A DNA stretch of 64,000 bases, from positions 11,020,806-11,084,805 of the forward strand of contig NC_049996.1 in assembly GCF_000003815.2 (NCBI RefSeq), read 5' to 3'. The position numbers and the translations under genes are program-made. This DNA comes from Branchiostoma floridae. Its lineage: Eukaryota > Chordata > Leptocardii > Amphioxiformes > Branchiostomatidae. Positions 10,776 to 22,900 of the stretch are shown one piece after another (the first letter of the stretch is position 1; each line of letters begins with the position of its first letter). A model generated the notes under the pieces. That model did no database searches. It was given only the letters and a program-made list of their open reading frames with translations, and was not told the DNA's origin.

Positions 10776-10825
10776 CGAACGCAGCAATGCCGCAAGCGTG
10801 CCGCACGTCAAGTGAGAGGGGGCCT
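10776..10825 (-). repeat. Right terminal inverted repeat of the Harbinger element
   Basis: 50 bp with no mismatch to the left terminal repeat when reverse-complemented. It is followed directly by the TTA duplication. Confidence 0.95.
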
Positions 10826-10860
10826 TTACGCACCCGTCAGTGAAAAACCTAAAGAGGGTT

Positions 10861-10940
10861 GCGCACACTTCCCATAATGCATCTCGGTGTCGAACATATT
10901 CTGTGACGTCATTATCTCTGGTAAAAAAGCCACAAAGAAA
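10861..10940 (+). promoter_or_regulatory. Promoter-like block beside the transposon
   Basis: TTCCCATAATGCATC (10869-10883) resembles the ZNF143/SBS promoter motif. A perfect CRE palindrome TGACGTCA follows at 10904-10911. An ATG with strong context (AAGAAAATGG) lies 30 bp further on. The combination and spacing are typical of a TATA-less promoter. Motif-based only. Confidence 0.4.
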
Positions 10941-11045
10941 ATGGCCAAGGAGTTTGTCTCTGTACGATTGGATGAAGAATCCTTCTTCGAAAGCATGTTT
11001 GATACTTTGTCTCATGTATCCCTATGGGAAGATAACGTTACTTGA
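10941..11045 (+). CDS. Short unrecognised frame, 34 residues, possible first exon
   Basis: ATG with A at -3 and G at +4, directly downstream of the promoter-like block. The peptide starts MAKEFVSVRLDEESFF and ends at TGA. Amino-acid use looks protein-like (acidic and aromatic residues), but no family is recognised and no convincing splice donor is visible inside it. It may be a complete micro-ORF, the first exon of a gene whose other exons I cannot see, or chance. It is antisense to and about 1.6 kb from the Wnt10 stop. Confidence 0.25.
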   Translation: MAKEFVSVRLDEESFFESMFDTLSHVSLWEDNVT

Positions 11046-12617
11046 CTATTTCAAATTCTCGGGTTTTACAGTATTTACGAGTGCGTTGAGCTTCCTTTGT
11101 TGTGGACATAGCCAGATTAAAATGAATGATGTAATGTATTTACTGATGGCTATTCCTTGATGCTTATTCCATGCTTTATCCACTACTATATGGTTCATAA
11201 CAACGACATAATTCAGATGGAGAATTTTCAATGGTAGAGATAGATTTGAAATAGTGTTAATAGCTGGCACATACTTTCCATTATTTACACAAGCAACACA
11301 ATACATTACTAAACTATGTAAGAACGACCATCTGGGAGGAGAGCAATTTCAAACGCTTTCATATTTCATTAAATTATAGCGTCATTAACCAGTTTCTATC
11401 TTTTCTTCCTTATAGAAAAGTGTAAACTTTAAAGTAATCAATCATATGGACATAAGGAAGTTTGTCACTTTATCGCTAGGTGAATTTGTTGTGTAAGACA
11501 TTTTTTGTAGTAGCAGTTATTATTTTTCTGATCACATAGTGTCAGAGCCACGGGTTGTACAGCATTGGTAGAATATTTACGTATCAACTTTACTGAGCTG
11601 TGGTGATGACGCTTTATCTGCTTCTTGTCGATAAGCTGACATACGCATGCACGATGTAGAGTATGGTAGTAAGGTCAAGGGTGACTTGCTAGAGGTCAAG
11701 GGTGACCAATACTTCCTGATGACCTAGTGGTGGTATAGAAAGAACTTGGTGAGGAATACATAAATTTAGATGCGACCAATTATTGCTACAAATTATCGAG
11801 GTATCATTGCATTGATACAACTGTGCCGAAAGTGTCCATAGTCCAGAAGATGTTTGAAATTTCACCAAGCTTTCCAACACTGAAATGCTCGCTGACTGAA
11901 TAGTTCCATTGAAGAATACAATGTCCATTGAAATACCACCACACGCAAGCGCCATTTAGTTAAAAGGCTTGTCGTCTTTCCCTCACCAGAAAATCGTTCA
12001 ATTAGTGCGACCTTTATAGCTTCTTACCGTAAACTTCCCTATATATACAACGTTAATATGAAATGGTTCTGTTCCATCATTCCTCCTCGGCAAAATGTAC
12101 AGCCCCTCGGTCGTCCTCTTCATCACCCGAGTGGTAAGATTAGCAACCTTACGATTTACAAACTGCATGGACTTCCTCATGTAGTAATGTCTTGGGTTTA
12201 ATGCTAGCGTAAGAAACACACTTTACAACAGGTGTACCACACGCTCACAGACGTCAACCACATCTGAGGGTTTCTTCTTCTTTTTTGGCCGTGCTCGTCG
12301 CCTGTGTTTTTCTTGGTGACACGCTACAGGATCTGTCATTTTCCTATGAGTCTAGCATCAAGCGTTCTATCTTGGGCGAGCTACATGTAAAGGCATTTCA
12401 GTTGGCTTGGATTTGTTGCTACGATGAGAAGAAAATATCTCATTTTCTAGTTGGTGTCTCCATGGCAGATAACATTTTGCTCAGTTTTGCACATTTGCTT
12501 TTGCCATGCGGAGTTTTGCAATGCAGTGAACTTGTCTGGTACCGTTGCCACTAGCACAGAAGTATCCATCCGCGGATGTAGTCCGTCGCCCGTGCCAAGT
12601 ACCTGTACTCTGAGGGA
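11046..12617. other. Region downstream of Wnt10, probably including its 3' UTR
   Basis: No gene is recognised. On the Wnt10 strand an ATTAAA variant poly(A) signal occurs at 12202-12197, about 420 bp past the stop codon; no canonical AATAAA was found before the transposon. The exact 3' end is unknown. Confidence 0.4.
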
Positions 12618-13079
12618 CTATTTACAAGAGTTGACCCATTCTGTGATTCTGCACTCCTCGCAGATGACGTAGCAACACCAGTGGAATTTGCAGTTGCACC
12701 TCTCCACTCTAGTCTGTCTGAATATGTTAAACCCCCGTCCGCAGCACAGGGCCGCACAGCTGTCTGGCCCCGTGCTCGTTTTGTTGCAGATGCGTCCTCT
12801 CGTCCCCGGAGTCTCCAGCTCCCTGTTCCTATCACAGAAGTCCGGCGACCTGTCGAAGTAGACCAGGTCTGTGGCGAAGGGAGGGCGGTTGGCGTAGATC
12901 GTCTCTAGCCTCCCGTAGTTGTCGTTGCTGACTTTGATCTGCGTGGCGTAGTCGAATCTCTCCTTCAGGATGACGCCGACCTCGCGGAAGTCCGGCGTGG
13001 CCTTCCAGCAGGTCTTCAGGTTGCAGCTGCCGGACATCCCGTGGCACTTGCACCGCCTCTGCATGTTGGTGGACACGGC
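12618..13079 (-). CDS. Wnt10: Wnt10 coding exon 4 (C-terminal half)
   Basis: 462 nt including the stop, acceptor CCCCCTCAG/GCC. Encodes residues 238-390 with [37 protein letters not shown] and the terminal cysteine finger. Confidence 0.97.
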   Translation of the reverse strand, partial: AVSTNMQRRCKCHGMSGSCNLKTCWKATPDFREVGVILKERFDYATQIKVSNDNYGRLETIYANRPPFATDLVYFDRSPDFCDRNRELETPGTRGRICNKTSTGPDSCAALCCGRGFNIFRQTRVERCNCKFHWCCYVICEECRITEWVNSCK

Positions 13080-16000
13080 CTGAGGGGGAACACAACAGTG
13101 TGATTCAATCAGCCAGCTCTCAAAAAACTGTTAGCAGTCAAATAGCAATTACACAAACAACTAGCCTCGGTACCATCCTGGTAGCAGTTCGCTCCTATGT
13201 TCGCTTCTGCTGTCAGAGCGAGAAGCGACCACTGTTTATATAGTGTATAATGAAGGAATGAGCGAACTACTTTCCGGATGGTACCCAGGCTATCAAGCAA
13301 CTGGGTGATTTTGGAAACGGTCAGACGTTAATTTGGAAACGGTCAGACGTTTCAGGTAGAATCCACTACCTTCAGTCATCAGTGACACTGCGCAGTTAGC
13401 AGCATTATCACATCTATAATTCTATCCCAACCCCAATCATTCAGTCATACACTCTGTTTACAGGTAGTATCTATCTATGGGCTACTTGAAGTTGTTACCA
13501 GGATAAGAAGACCCCAAGTGCGCTGTGTTATAGATGTAAAATCAGTACCCACAGCTTGATCCTAGGTCAAAAGCACAAAGTATATCTTCCTCTGAATTAT
13601 ACTTAGCGAGCTCTTATCCCAGACTTCTCCGAATTAAGGCTTATTTTTCCATCTGTATTTTGTGATCTATGACCCTTAAAGGAAGTAGGAAGTGCCAAAT
13701 AGTTTTAAGCCCAAAAAACAGAAGTACCGGAGAGCCCTGATGAGGGAACCGGGTCTACGCTCATGGACCATGCCACTCTGCGATGGACCCGTAAGGATCT
13801 GACTCAAGATAATCAAGATATGCTGTGCACATTAATGCAACATTCCTTTTGTTACACCAATGGTAGCACCATTTCTTGGTGGTTCTGCCAAGCCACACCT
13901 TATTTTGTCCTGCCTCCGTCACTTTTCCAGTAGCTCAACGGAAAACCCATTCTTTCATAGACGTTTTCCCCGATTTACCAGTGTAGGCAGCTAGAGTACA
14001 AGGTCCCACCTGGCCCGCCGTTACATGTGTAACCTCCTGACACTTGACGGAAGCTGTGTGAAATGGATAGACAAATGTTGCTCTACTGAGTACCCCCGTG
14101 ACCGGGTGATGTAAGAGAGAGGGAGAGGGAGAGAGCTGATGACATAACCACCCTCCTCCGCACCCATCATTGCCAAGCCCACCCAGATTTCCGACCATGA
14201 ATTATCCGGATTAAACACATGGCAGCAACCAACTTTCGTCACTTGTAACCCCATAAATCGGCTTGTAGTTGCACTTGACATACAAAACTATTGTAAGGTC
14301 TGAAATCAAAGGTATACAGTAGTTGATATGTTTTGACTGTTGAAAGCAACTGAGAGTACTTGTTGTAGGCAGACGTAGGTACCAAAACTATAAACATACT
14401 TTAAAAGTTTAATCAAATAAAAAAGCTACCGATAAGTATTATGATTTCAGTGACCTATTCGCTTAGAACAGGGACTGTCTCTAGCTAGGTTGTTATTCTG
14501 AGCTAAAGACTTCATTCTCAGAATCAAACGATATTGCTTAAAAGTTAAACATATCTGCTTGTGATTTGGAAAGATTAAAGAGGTGGGGGATCTACTGCTC
14601 ATATTATTGAATCCGTGTGGTCTAAATCCAGGTCGGGGTCTGGATGTCAGCTGCCCCCCACCGGTTCACCTGGTCCCGCAGGCTCTGTCCTTGAGCCAGA
14701 ATTAACACGCAGCCGTCAAATCCTGTCATCCGAGACAGGTGGGCTGTTATATTGCAAGAAACGACTTGAGAGTCGTCTTGCTCTGGGGGTGGACCGGCAA
14801 GATTCGCAGTGGGGATGTTGGCATGGATGTCATCCTGGTTAGGCTATCAATTAACCTGTGCTGCGATTATCGTCGCTTTGAAAGACATTCGCGAAACGAC
14901 TTTATCTCATTTCAACTGAATCGCAGCAATGACTTCCAAGAATACAAAGAAGAGAGGCATGTCTGCCTCGCCCCTCTTCATTGTTGTTAGTTGGACTAAA
15001 ACTGTAGATGCCCCGCCCCACCGTAGCGTGTCACAATAAAGGGAAAAGTTCATTTGGAGCCTTTTGTAGACATCGATGTTTTCAGATTCTCAGCAACACA
15101 AGCCCGTCGTGTTTTGTCTTCTAGAAATAGCGTGCCCATTTACTTATTACAGTCGCGCTGCCCGCTGTCACAGGAGCACCTCTCGGCTGATCTGTAGGGG
15201 AAGTCTGCGAGAATCAAACCCTGCACCGACGGCCAAATACGCTGCGGAATGCGCGATGGTCCCGAGCACTTGCCGTGATACGTCTTGCGGTAATTCTTCT
15301 AGTCAGTCGGGCTCCACCAGGGGTTCGTCGTTTTCGGGAGGGTACATTTATCAATGGGAAAACAGAGACCAGTCAGTAGACAAAGCATTTTCTGAGTATA
15401 AAAGAAACAACTATGTAAATGAGATGGTGACAAACCGATCCACTTGATGTTGAAAATGGCGAAAGGTGTGGCAGTATACTGTCCAAGCAGAGCTTCGGCT
15501 TCGGCTGTTTTGGACCTGTTGGAAGTGTTTTTTGTCGTTTTTATTTCGTACAATTTTCTTTATGCCCACTGCTTGGAGAGTACTGGCAGTAAGGGAGAAC
15601 GAACTCTGTTGTGAACTGCTGTTGTTATATCCACAAATAGAACTCTCTTGTACTTGTGAGCTACTGTTGCCATATCCACAAATAGTCATGATCCCACAGA
15701 AGTATACATTTTGCCAAACACTGGAACATGTTTTCTATAATCCTCAATTCCAACCAAGCTACATTTTCAAAAGAGCTTCACCTGAAATGCTTGCTTCTGT
15801 AACACCAGCAGTACTGGAAACTTCAGAGTGTTTGGTCTAGATGATGCAATCGTGGCATTAAAGAGAGGGGCACTCGTTTTCTGAAAGAAGGCTTCAGTAT
15901 GTGATGTCCTTAGTACAAATCGTATGGTCGCCCAGTATCAGGACATGTTGTATGACGCAACTGTTGTAAATCTTTGGATATGACGTTAAAATTAGTTCTT

Positions 16001-16948
16001 GACGTAAACCTCCTAACCCTTCCTGTTCCCCTTGGCCTTTCTCTGACAGGTGCCTCATATCAAGTTGTGTAGTGCCTGTCGACTTAAAGATGGCGGGAGT
16101 GGAAATTCTACAGATCCTTTCCCCTCGCCAATTCCCGGTTTTGAAATATATATACAGATGTGGTGCAGGAAACCGCATATGGAGAGAGAGCGTCCCACCC
16201 AATGCCAAACACAACAAACCGTACCGTTCCCACAACGCGGCAGTGCAAAAACTTCCGAGTAGTTCTTTTTTGTTTCCAAAAGAATTACCAACAACGCTTT
16301 GATTGTTTCCCCCTCGCATTTAGCGCTGGTTTGTACGGATTAAGGACGGGGCCAGTTTGCTTTCCTTAAACACAGCTATTTCCCATTTGGGAATGAGCTA
16401 CATACCTCGCGTTGTACTTAGCACTAGGACAACACGCAACACAAACTGGACCGCGTGTCCTGGAGGCCAGTTCCAAGCTGCCAATTGGCACACCAGAGCC
16501 CCCAAATCTTTAAGCTATCTGACTTAAAGCTTGGAGGCCACTTCTACACATGAGGTACGGCTTGTACCAATGTGTTTTTTTTTTGCCAGTTGAAAAGGTC
16601 TTTCAAACACAAAACAAAGCTGTATTTGTAGCTGTATATGCAACAAGAACTCTCATAATTCCACCGGTTACCATAATACCGCCACATGAGCAAAATACAT
16701 GAATTTCTTTTTAAAGTAATTCAAAGAGATGTACCAACGCACCATAGTAATTCTGAGGTATATACACTTCATATTTAGGCGCTTAAAACAATCTTGAGAA
16801 GGCCTCTATTGCAATGTTTTATGTGCTATTATGTGCACCTGGTGGAATTTATTACGAGAGTTGATGTTAGCTGTTTCAAGTCTGTCTTCCAGCCAAGTCT
16901 CTCAAATTATTTCAAAAGAGAGTGTCGGGCATTCTCCTATTACCACTT

Positions 16949-16982
<34 letters not shown>

Positions 16983-19900
16983 TTCTTCTACTAGAAGCTC
17001 TTATTCCACACTCTTGTTCTGATGAATGCAGCGGCAATGCCAGCAGATGGTCCTGTCATTCTGATTTCCTCGCGGAGTGCAGACATTGTCCGCTCCACCC
17101 TCCCCCTCCCTCCACCCGCCTCTCAAAGCGATTAACACTCAACACTCGGGTCTGCACACCTCATTTCGCGCTTGTCATCAAAATGTGCTGGTACAAATAT
17201 CTAACTTTAATCCACTTCTTTGGTAAGGAGCACAGATTTGGTATATTATGCGTGTTATACTATCATGGACGTCTTGTGTTAACGTAATGTTAATCTATGA
17301 TCTATTGCAAACATACCTACTTAAACATTCGAGCTAGCGTTGACGGAAAATCCTTGTCCAAGTTATCTTCATCGCTTAAACGTTAAACTGAACCAGGTGG
17401 AAGTGAAAGGATGACCTAACAATTTTCACAGTTATATATTTTAATTGTCAGGGCGGCCTTAATAGTTCCTACTTCCCAAATCCAGACTGTAGTGACTGTG
17501 AACAAGTAGGTTAGCTACAAGGGCCCACGAGACCTGCCTAACATCCTCTCTAGACCTTCATGTGTTGGTGATTCCAGCACTGTGTTCCCATCAGCCTTTT
17601 ACATGGCCATCTGCTTGTTACATACCGATCGACTGTGCCCATATTGCAGCCAGCATGGTGGCCAGATAGCCGAGTGGTTCCCATTTTGTTGCACGTGTAG
17701 GCAGGACCGTAGGCTCAGGCTTACTGTGTAATCCTGACAGACATATACGACTGGTAGTATGTCATGAATAAACATGGAACACCAAGGCCATTACAGAGAG
17801 AGAGATGGAGGGAGGGACAGTATAAAAGAAAGAGACAATGACAGAGAGAGAGAGAGAAATAGAGCCAGGTGGAGAATGTCAGAAAAGGGTGGGTCAAGGG
17901 TAGTGGGGAAGGAAAATAGTTCTCCCTTCAAGTAGAGCAAAAATGGTAGATCTGAAGTAGGTGTCAGATTGTAGGTGTCTGACATAGATATCCAGTATTC
18001 TGGCCCATAACCTGCAACAAGCTAACAAATCATTATTTCCCTTTGTCATTGCAACAACTAGACAATAACAGTACTGTTCTCTACAAGTTCACCAGCCATC
18101 GGTTCCAGAATTGCTGGTTGCAGTTTCGACATTGTTATGACTTCGTCCACTTGGGTGAGAAAATGATTCCTTGGTCTCGCACGTGGTTCCAATTCCCCCA
18201 CGACAGGCCTTAGTTACAGAAGAGTGGAAGGTTAGTCCGTGTCTTCGGGCTGTCAGGTTTAAGTCACAAGTACCTTGTCACGGTGACATCCTCAGGCAAG
18301 GTACAGAAATCAACGGAAGAGCGCAAACGTCCGCCAAACCATCATAGGTTTCTCTAACCATTACGTACTTTTTGTACAATATGACAGGCATCTGCACTTT
18401 GAAACAAAGTACCAAGGGGAACCACAATCGAAGATTTCTTGGTCCAAGACCTATCCATAGGATCATAACAATATGCTAATAGACATACATACAAACAAAC
18501 CGAAATGTAAAAGTAAGCTTCCTTTATCTCTGGTAACACTACCACATTACTGACTTTTATAGTTTAAGACACAGTAAATCCGTTTTCCACATTTCAATTT
18601 ACGGAATTTTGTATAAAACTTTGAATTACTGCAAAACGAAATTTGCATAAACCTTGCCCAGCATTTTCCTTTTGCCCTTTTTACCTTTATAAAAGATAAG
18701 CAGGAAAGTGTAAATGCGTTAGGAAACGCAACATTGCCATTGAAATCGAGATATTTGAGGACATAATCCTCGGAACTCACGCGACAACCTTCAGTTTTCT
18801 GTTGATAACGTACTTTCAAAAACAGAACATTGACCTTCAAGATGAAGTCAGGGGTGACATCTGCAGACTGACCTCTTCTACGTTCCACCTACTGAGATAT
18901 TAATGGCAACTGGTGTCATTTTCACATTTTACCCTTTCCTATGTTTTCTTTCGATTTTCTCCTCTCAAAACCTGCCTGAGATGACAAATTGATAACCCAT
19001 CCCATTTCCTCACCCCTGACTTTTAAGGGAGTTATTGAGTTATAACCTGCACGGCGAGGCGTAATTTCGTATTATCGCCTCGCCCACGTCAGGTTCAAAG
19101 TCGTGCCCTTGTAACCTTGTCACAACACGTCACCAGTAAGTACGTTTGATTCGCCCAACTGTGACATTTAAGCCTCACTGTTGTTATAATTCTACCACAC
19201 TGTCTAGTTTCTTCCAGACTCTTTGCGGTGTTGAAGAATAGTAGAAACGCGCAAAGTAGGCTGAATTATTTCCCAGAGGAGTAAACCGGCCATAGTGTTA
19301 CCCAGGATTGCACATGTGTAACCCTGTGATCGGATAAATCCTCTTGCAAATTGCCTATTGACCAGTTTGTACCATTTTCAGCACCGCAATGAGTCACGCA
19401 AAGACTAGTACTGATATTTGCGGTCTGAAAAAAAACACGACAGTTAATTTGTCTGATTTAAGGACACCACTAGATTCCAGTGAAGAAAACAATTATAAGC
19501 AACGAAAACTGCATCCTACACATCCAGTACAGCCACAACAGAAGAATGAACATATCACACTGTTAAAATACGTAGTTCTTCTCATAAATGACTTGTTTCA
19601 TAATCGTTTCCTCCATGCATGCAAATGTCTACCAACGTAGCCTTCCCCGTCACTCATTTTGAAAGCGTTTTAAACACAACTATGATATAGGTACGACAAA
19701 ATGAAAACAAGACAAGAACAACCTTTCTCCTCGCCATGTTATTGCACATACGTGGTGTTATACAATACCGTGTTGCTATGGAAGTGTTTGTCTGTTAGTC
19801 TCCACAACCTCTCTGGTAGGTGCAACTATGGTCGTAAACTCCGCCTCGCCACAGCCATATTGTCTTGCCCCAATGTAAATGATACAGATACAGTTTCAAT

Positions 19901-22900
19901 GCTTTGACATGACTTGACTTGACTTGACTTGCCGTCCTTTTTTTAAATAAGGAAGCTAAACCCGAGTCTCAAGGTGAGAATCAATGTTCTTTCACTGGCC
20001 AACGCTTTCCTGTAAATATTATTGCGAAAGATGCTAGCAGATATCGAAAACATTATATTACTTATGACATCCCAGCATTACCACCACCCGCCATAGTGTG
20101 TTGAGATATTGAAAGTATTAACAAGTCTTAAGTGTTTCTAAGTTTTAGAAATCCTTACACCACTTGTAGTGATAACCCAAGCCATGTATGAACTGTCAGT
20201 GCATCTCAGCACGTCTGTCCTATCGACTACACCAGCATCTGCAGCCATCGCGTGACTCCCTCAACAAGGTGGTGACAATGAGGTCCGAACATACCATCCC
20301 CCATGGCCTGCCGGGCGGGATATCAGTGATTCGATCGCGTGTAGCTTTAGTTCTCATTTGTGCTACAGCTTGTACGCTCGCGAACCCGTAACTCTTCAAA
20401 TTTCCGCTCCTGGGATGGATGTGTGTCTGGGCTTGACCGCTGTAATCTCTTCCAGGGACGGGAGTTCCTCAACATGGGCCTCGCGACGAGGGTCAACTGT
20501 TAACAGCGAAAACTGCCTATGTTGGACTTCCCTATACAACCATGACATTGGACAAATGTTCAACATGTGTTAACCCAACACGACCACGATTTCTGGACAA
20601 GATAACGATAGAAATCTTTAGCTGATACAAACTTGCTTGTAACACGCTTCAACAGATGATGTGCTTCAGAATGGAGGGATTGAAAACTGTTCCTTTTCAT
20701 TCGAGCATAGAATGCAAAATATCGGTCATATTTACAACAGTCTGCCATGTCTTTTTGCTGAGCTATTTGATGGGTCACCCTTTTNNNNNNNNNNNNNNNN
20801 NNNNNNNNNNNNNNNNNNNNNNNNNNNNNNNNNNNNNNNNNNNNNNNNNNNNNNNNNNNNNNNNNNNNNNNNNNNNNNNNNNNNNNNNNNNNNNNNNNNN
20901 NACATTTGGAAAAACAAACTCGCCACAACCGTTATGGTGTAATGTTGTCCAGGCCTATGGACAAGGTCGCTTACCACAAGGCCAGGCACTCGTGCCAGGT
21001 GTTGGAAGAACCTGCTAGTATCCTCTTACTGTTGTACACCACAGTAAGAATTGTCAATCTGATTTGTCGGTAGAAATTCGTGCCAAGTAGCCGTAAACAT
21101 CACCTGGTGTCGGCCTTGTATCTGTGATACCATCGCCGTGTACCTGGACATGTGTCTGTGCCGAGCAACACATGTCCGTAACCTGGTAACCGCACGTCTG
21201 GGGTCTGATTAAGGATGGACACGTTCGGACAAATTAGTGTCCTCTAAGTTGGTCACTTCTAGAGGATCATTCGATGCAGGGCTATGGGTTTGGTGCGTAT
21301 GATAGGGCTTCCTCTCAATGAAATGGGGCATCCCTTCTCCACACGCCATTGCAGCAACTAATACGCGTAAAACATCTGAATCATGTTCATCAATACAGGT
21401 TTTAAGAATGTCCAGGTGGTAGTACCGAAGTGTAAACTAGAACGATTTGTTGTGAAAATTTTGCAAAACCTTGCATTGATGCTCTGGATCTAACCCTTCA
21501 AACATTGGCTTTAAGGCTACCCCAAACGTTGCTTAGGCTTTGGTGTACTGAATTGTATCTATCCTCTGTCTCGCTGTTGGGTGTCCGGCTACCCCCGGTC
21601 AACTTAAGAGAGGAAATAGATAAGAGATGACACGAAGCTGTAGGGGATTACCAAGTCATTAATGCCGGGAACGTCTTCAATAGTTATATTTTGTCTAGAA
21701 GGAATGGAGGTATGTCTGGTTCTAGTTGTAGACTATCTAGGCTATTAGTGAAGACTATGTAAGATGACGTAAAGTGCCTTCGATTATGAACACATATACC
21801 ATGGTGACCTTTAATATTCTATACTTGTCCATAATAACAGTGTATGTTATGCATATGGTATCAGGTCTTGTCTGAAATACGGAATACAGAATGTGATGGG
21901 AGATGACACGAAACCATTGGAGAAAATTAAAACACATATTCTTACAGTGTCGTCTTCAATAAACAACATACATTTGAACCTTATAGAAGATGACAGAAAG
22001 CTCTTCAAGATGGGCGACTCATTAACGTATATCAAAGACACTTGAAGTGATCATATCGAACGCCTGGTATTCGCTCTGTTCCATCCACAGTTGATGCATC
22101 ATGACATAAAAATGTCTTGACGATGATGAGGTCACAACTTAGTGCCAACAACGCCCAGAATCTATTCCAATGGCTTCAGACCTGCTGACATTTCAGTGCA
22201 GCTGGGCAACTGATGTTGTAGATGTCTAATGGCAAAGGTATTGGAAAATACATCGTAATTATCCAATTAAAGGCATATTCTGTTCCAATAACATAAAGGT
22301 ACACAACAGCACCTTCTAAGGTACGAAACAGTTGGATAGGTAATGGAATTATAAAGGTTGATTCTATATCTAACACGGATCTCTTTGTAAATAAATTGAA
22401 GATGACACACTTCCTATTAAATGACGATGAAATCTTGATTATCTATAAACACAAAAGGCCGTCGTCCTGACGACTGATTCTGATGGATTCCGAGGTTACA
22501 CTCGGCATTTTTCAATGGAAGTTAGATTCGTGACAGCCAAAACATTGAGTAAGGTGAAGGTCCTCGGAGAGACAACTGTCCTGTTCCCTTAGGTTATTGT
22601 ATTAAAACTGTTGGGCGTCATCCCTAAGTGAGCTTTGGTTTTAATGAGAAACAGGTAAAACAAGATCATTGTTTTCCTTTGGTCGTAAATCTGTTTATAT
22701 GAGGAACATCCTTCAAAGACAGATTTGGTTAAATGACTGTTAGACTTGAGATTCTTGTTCAGTTACTGATGAAGGACAACGATGTGGTCTGCAAGGTCTG
22801 TCGGTCTGACCGTAAACAAAATTATCTCATTAACTGGATATTTAACCTTAATCAGCGTATCCTTGGAGCTGAGCATATTCGCTTTTGTATGTGGGGCATT

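Larger units (their letters stand above)
5287..10825. mobile_element. Complete autonomous PIF/Harbinger transposon
   Basis: The 5,539-bp element is bounded by two identical 50-bp inverted repeats (5287-5336 and 10776-10825). It is flanked by the 3-bp target duplication TTA (5284-5286, 10826-10828), the TWA duplication typical of the Harbinger superfamily. It holds the two genes expected of an autonomous member: a DDE transposase on the plus strand and a MADF/Myb-like DNA-binding partner on the minus strand, transcribed toward each other. Perfect terminal repeats and an open transposase frame imply recent activity. The partner gene has an in-frame TGA at 8828-8830, so this copy may need a helper. 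Subterminal repeats rich in GCGGCA occur at both ends, with long arrays on the right. Confidence 0.95.

Noticed and set aside
12001-12219. Minus-strand frame of about 70 codons downstream of Wnt10
   Set aside because: Protein-like wording but too short, no family recognised; probably 3' UTR or old repeat.
14600-14850. GC-richer patch in Wnt10 intron 3 with a 75-codon frame
   Set aside because: No domain and no splice sites that fit a neighbouring exon.
17655-17725. Sequence with TAGCCGAGTGG like a tRNA A-box
   Set aside because: No B-box at the right distance and no cloverleaf; not called as a tRNA or SINE.
20560-21018. Open frames around 20.6-21.0 kb
   Set aside because: They run through the assembly gap, so the apparent lengths are artefacts.
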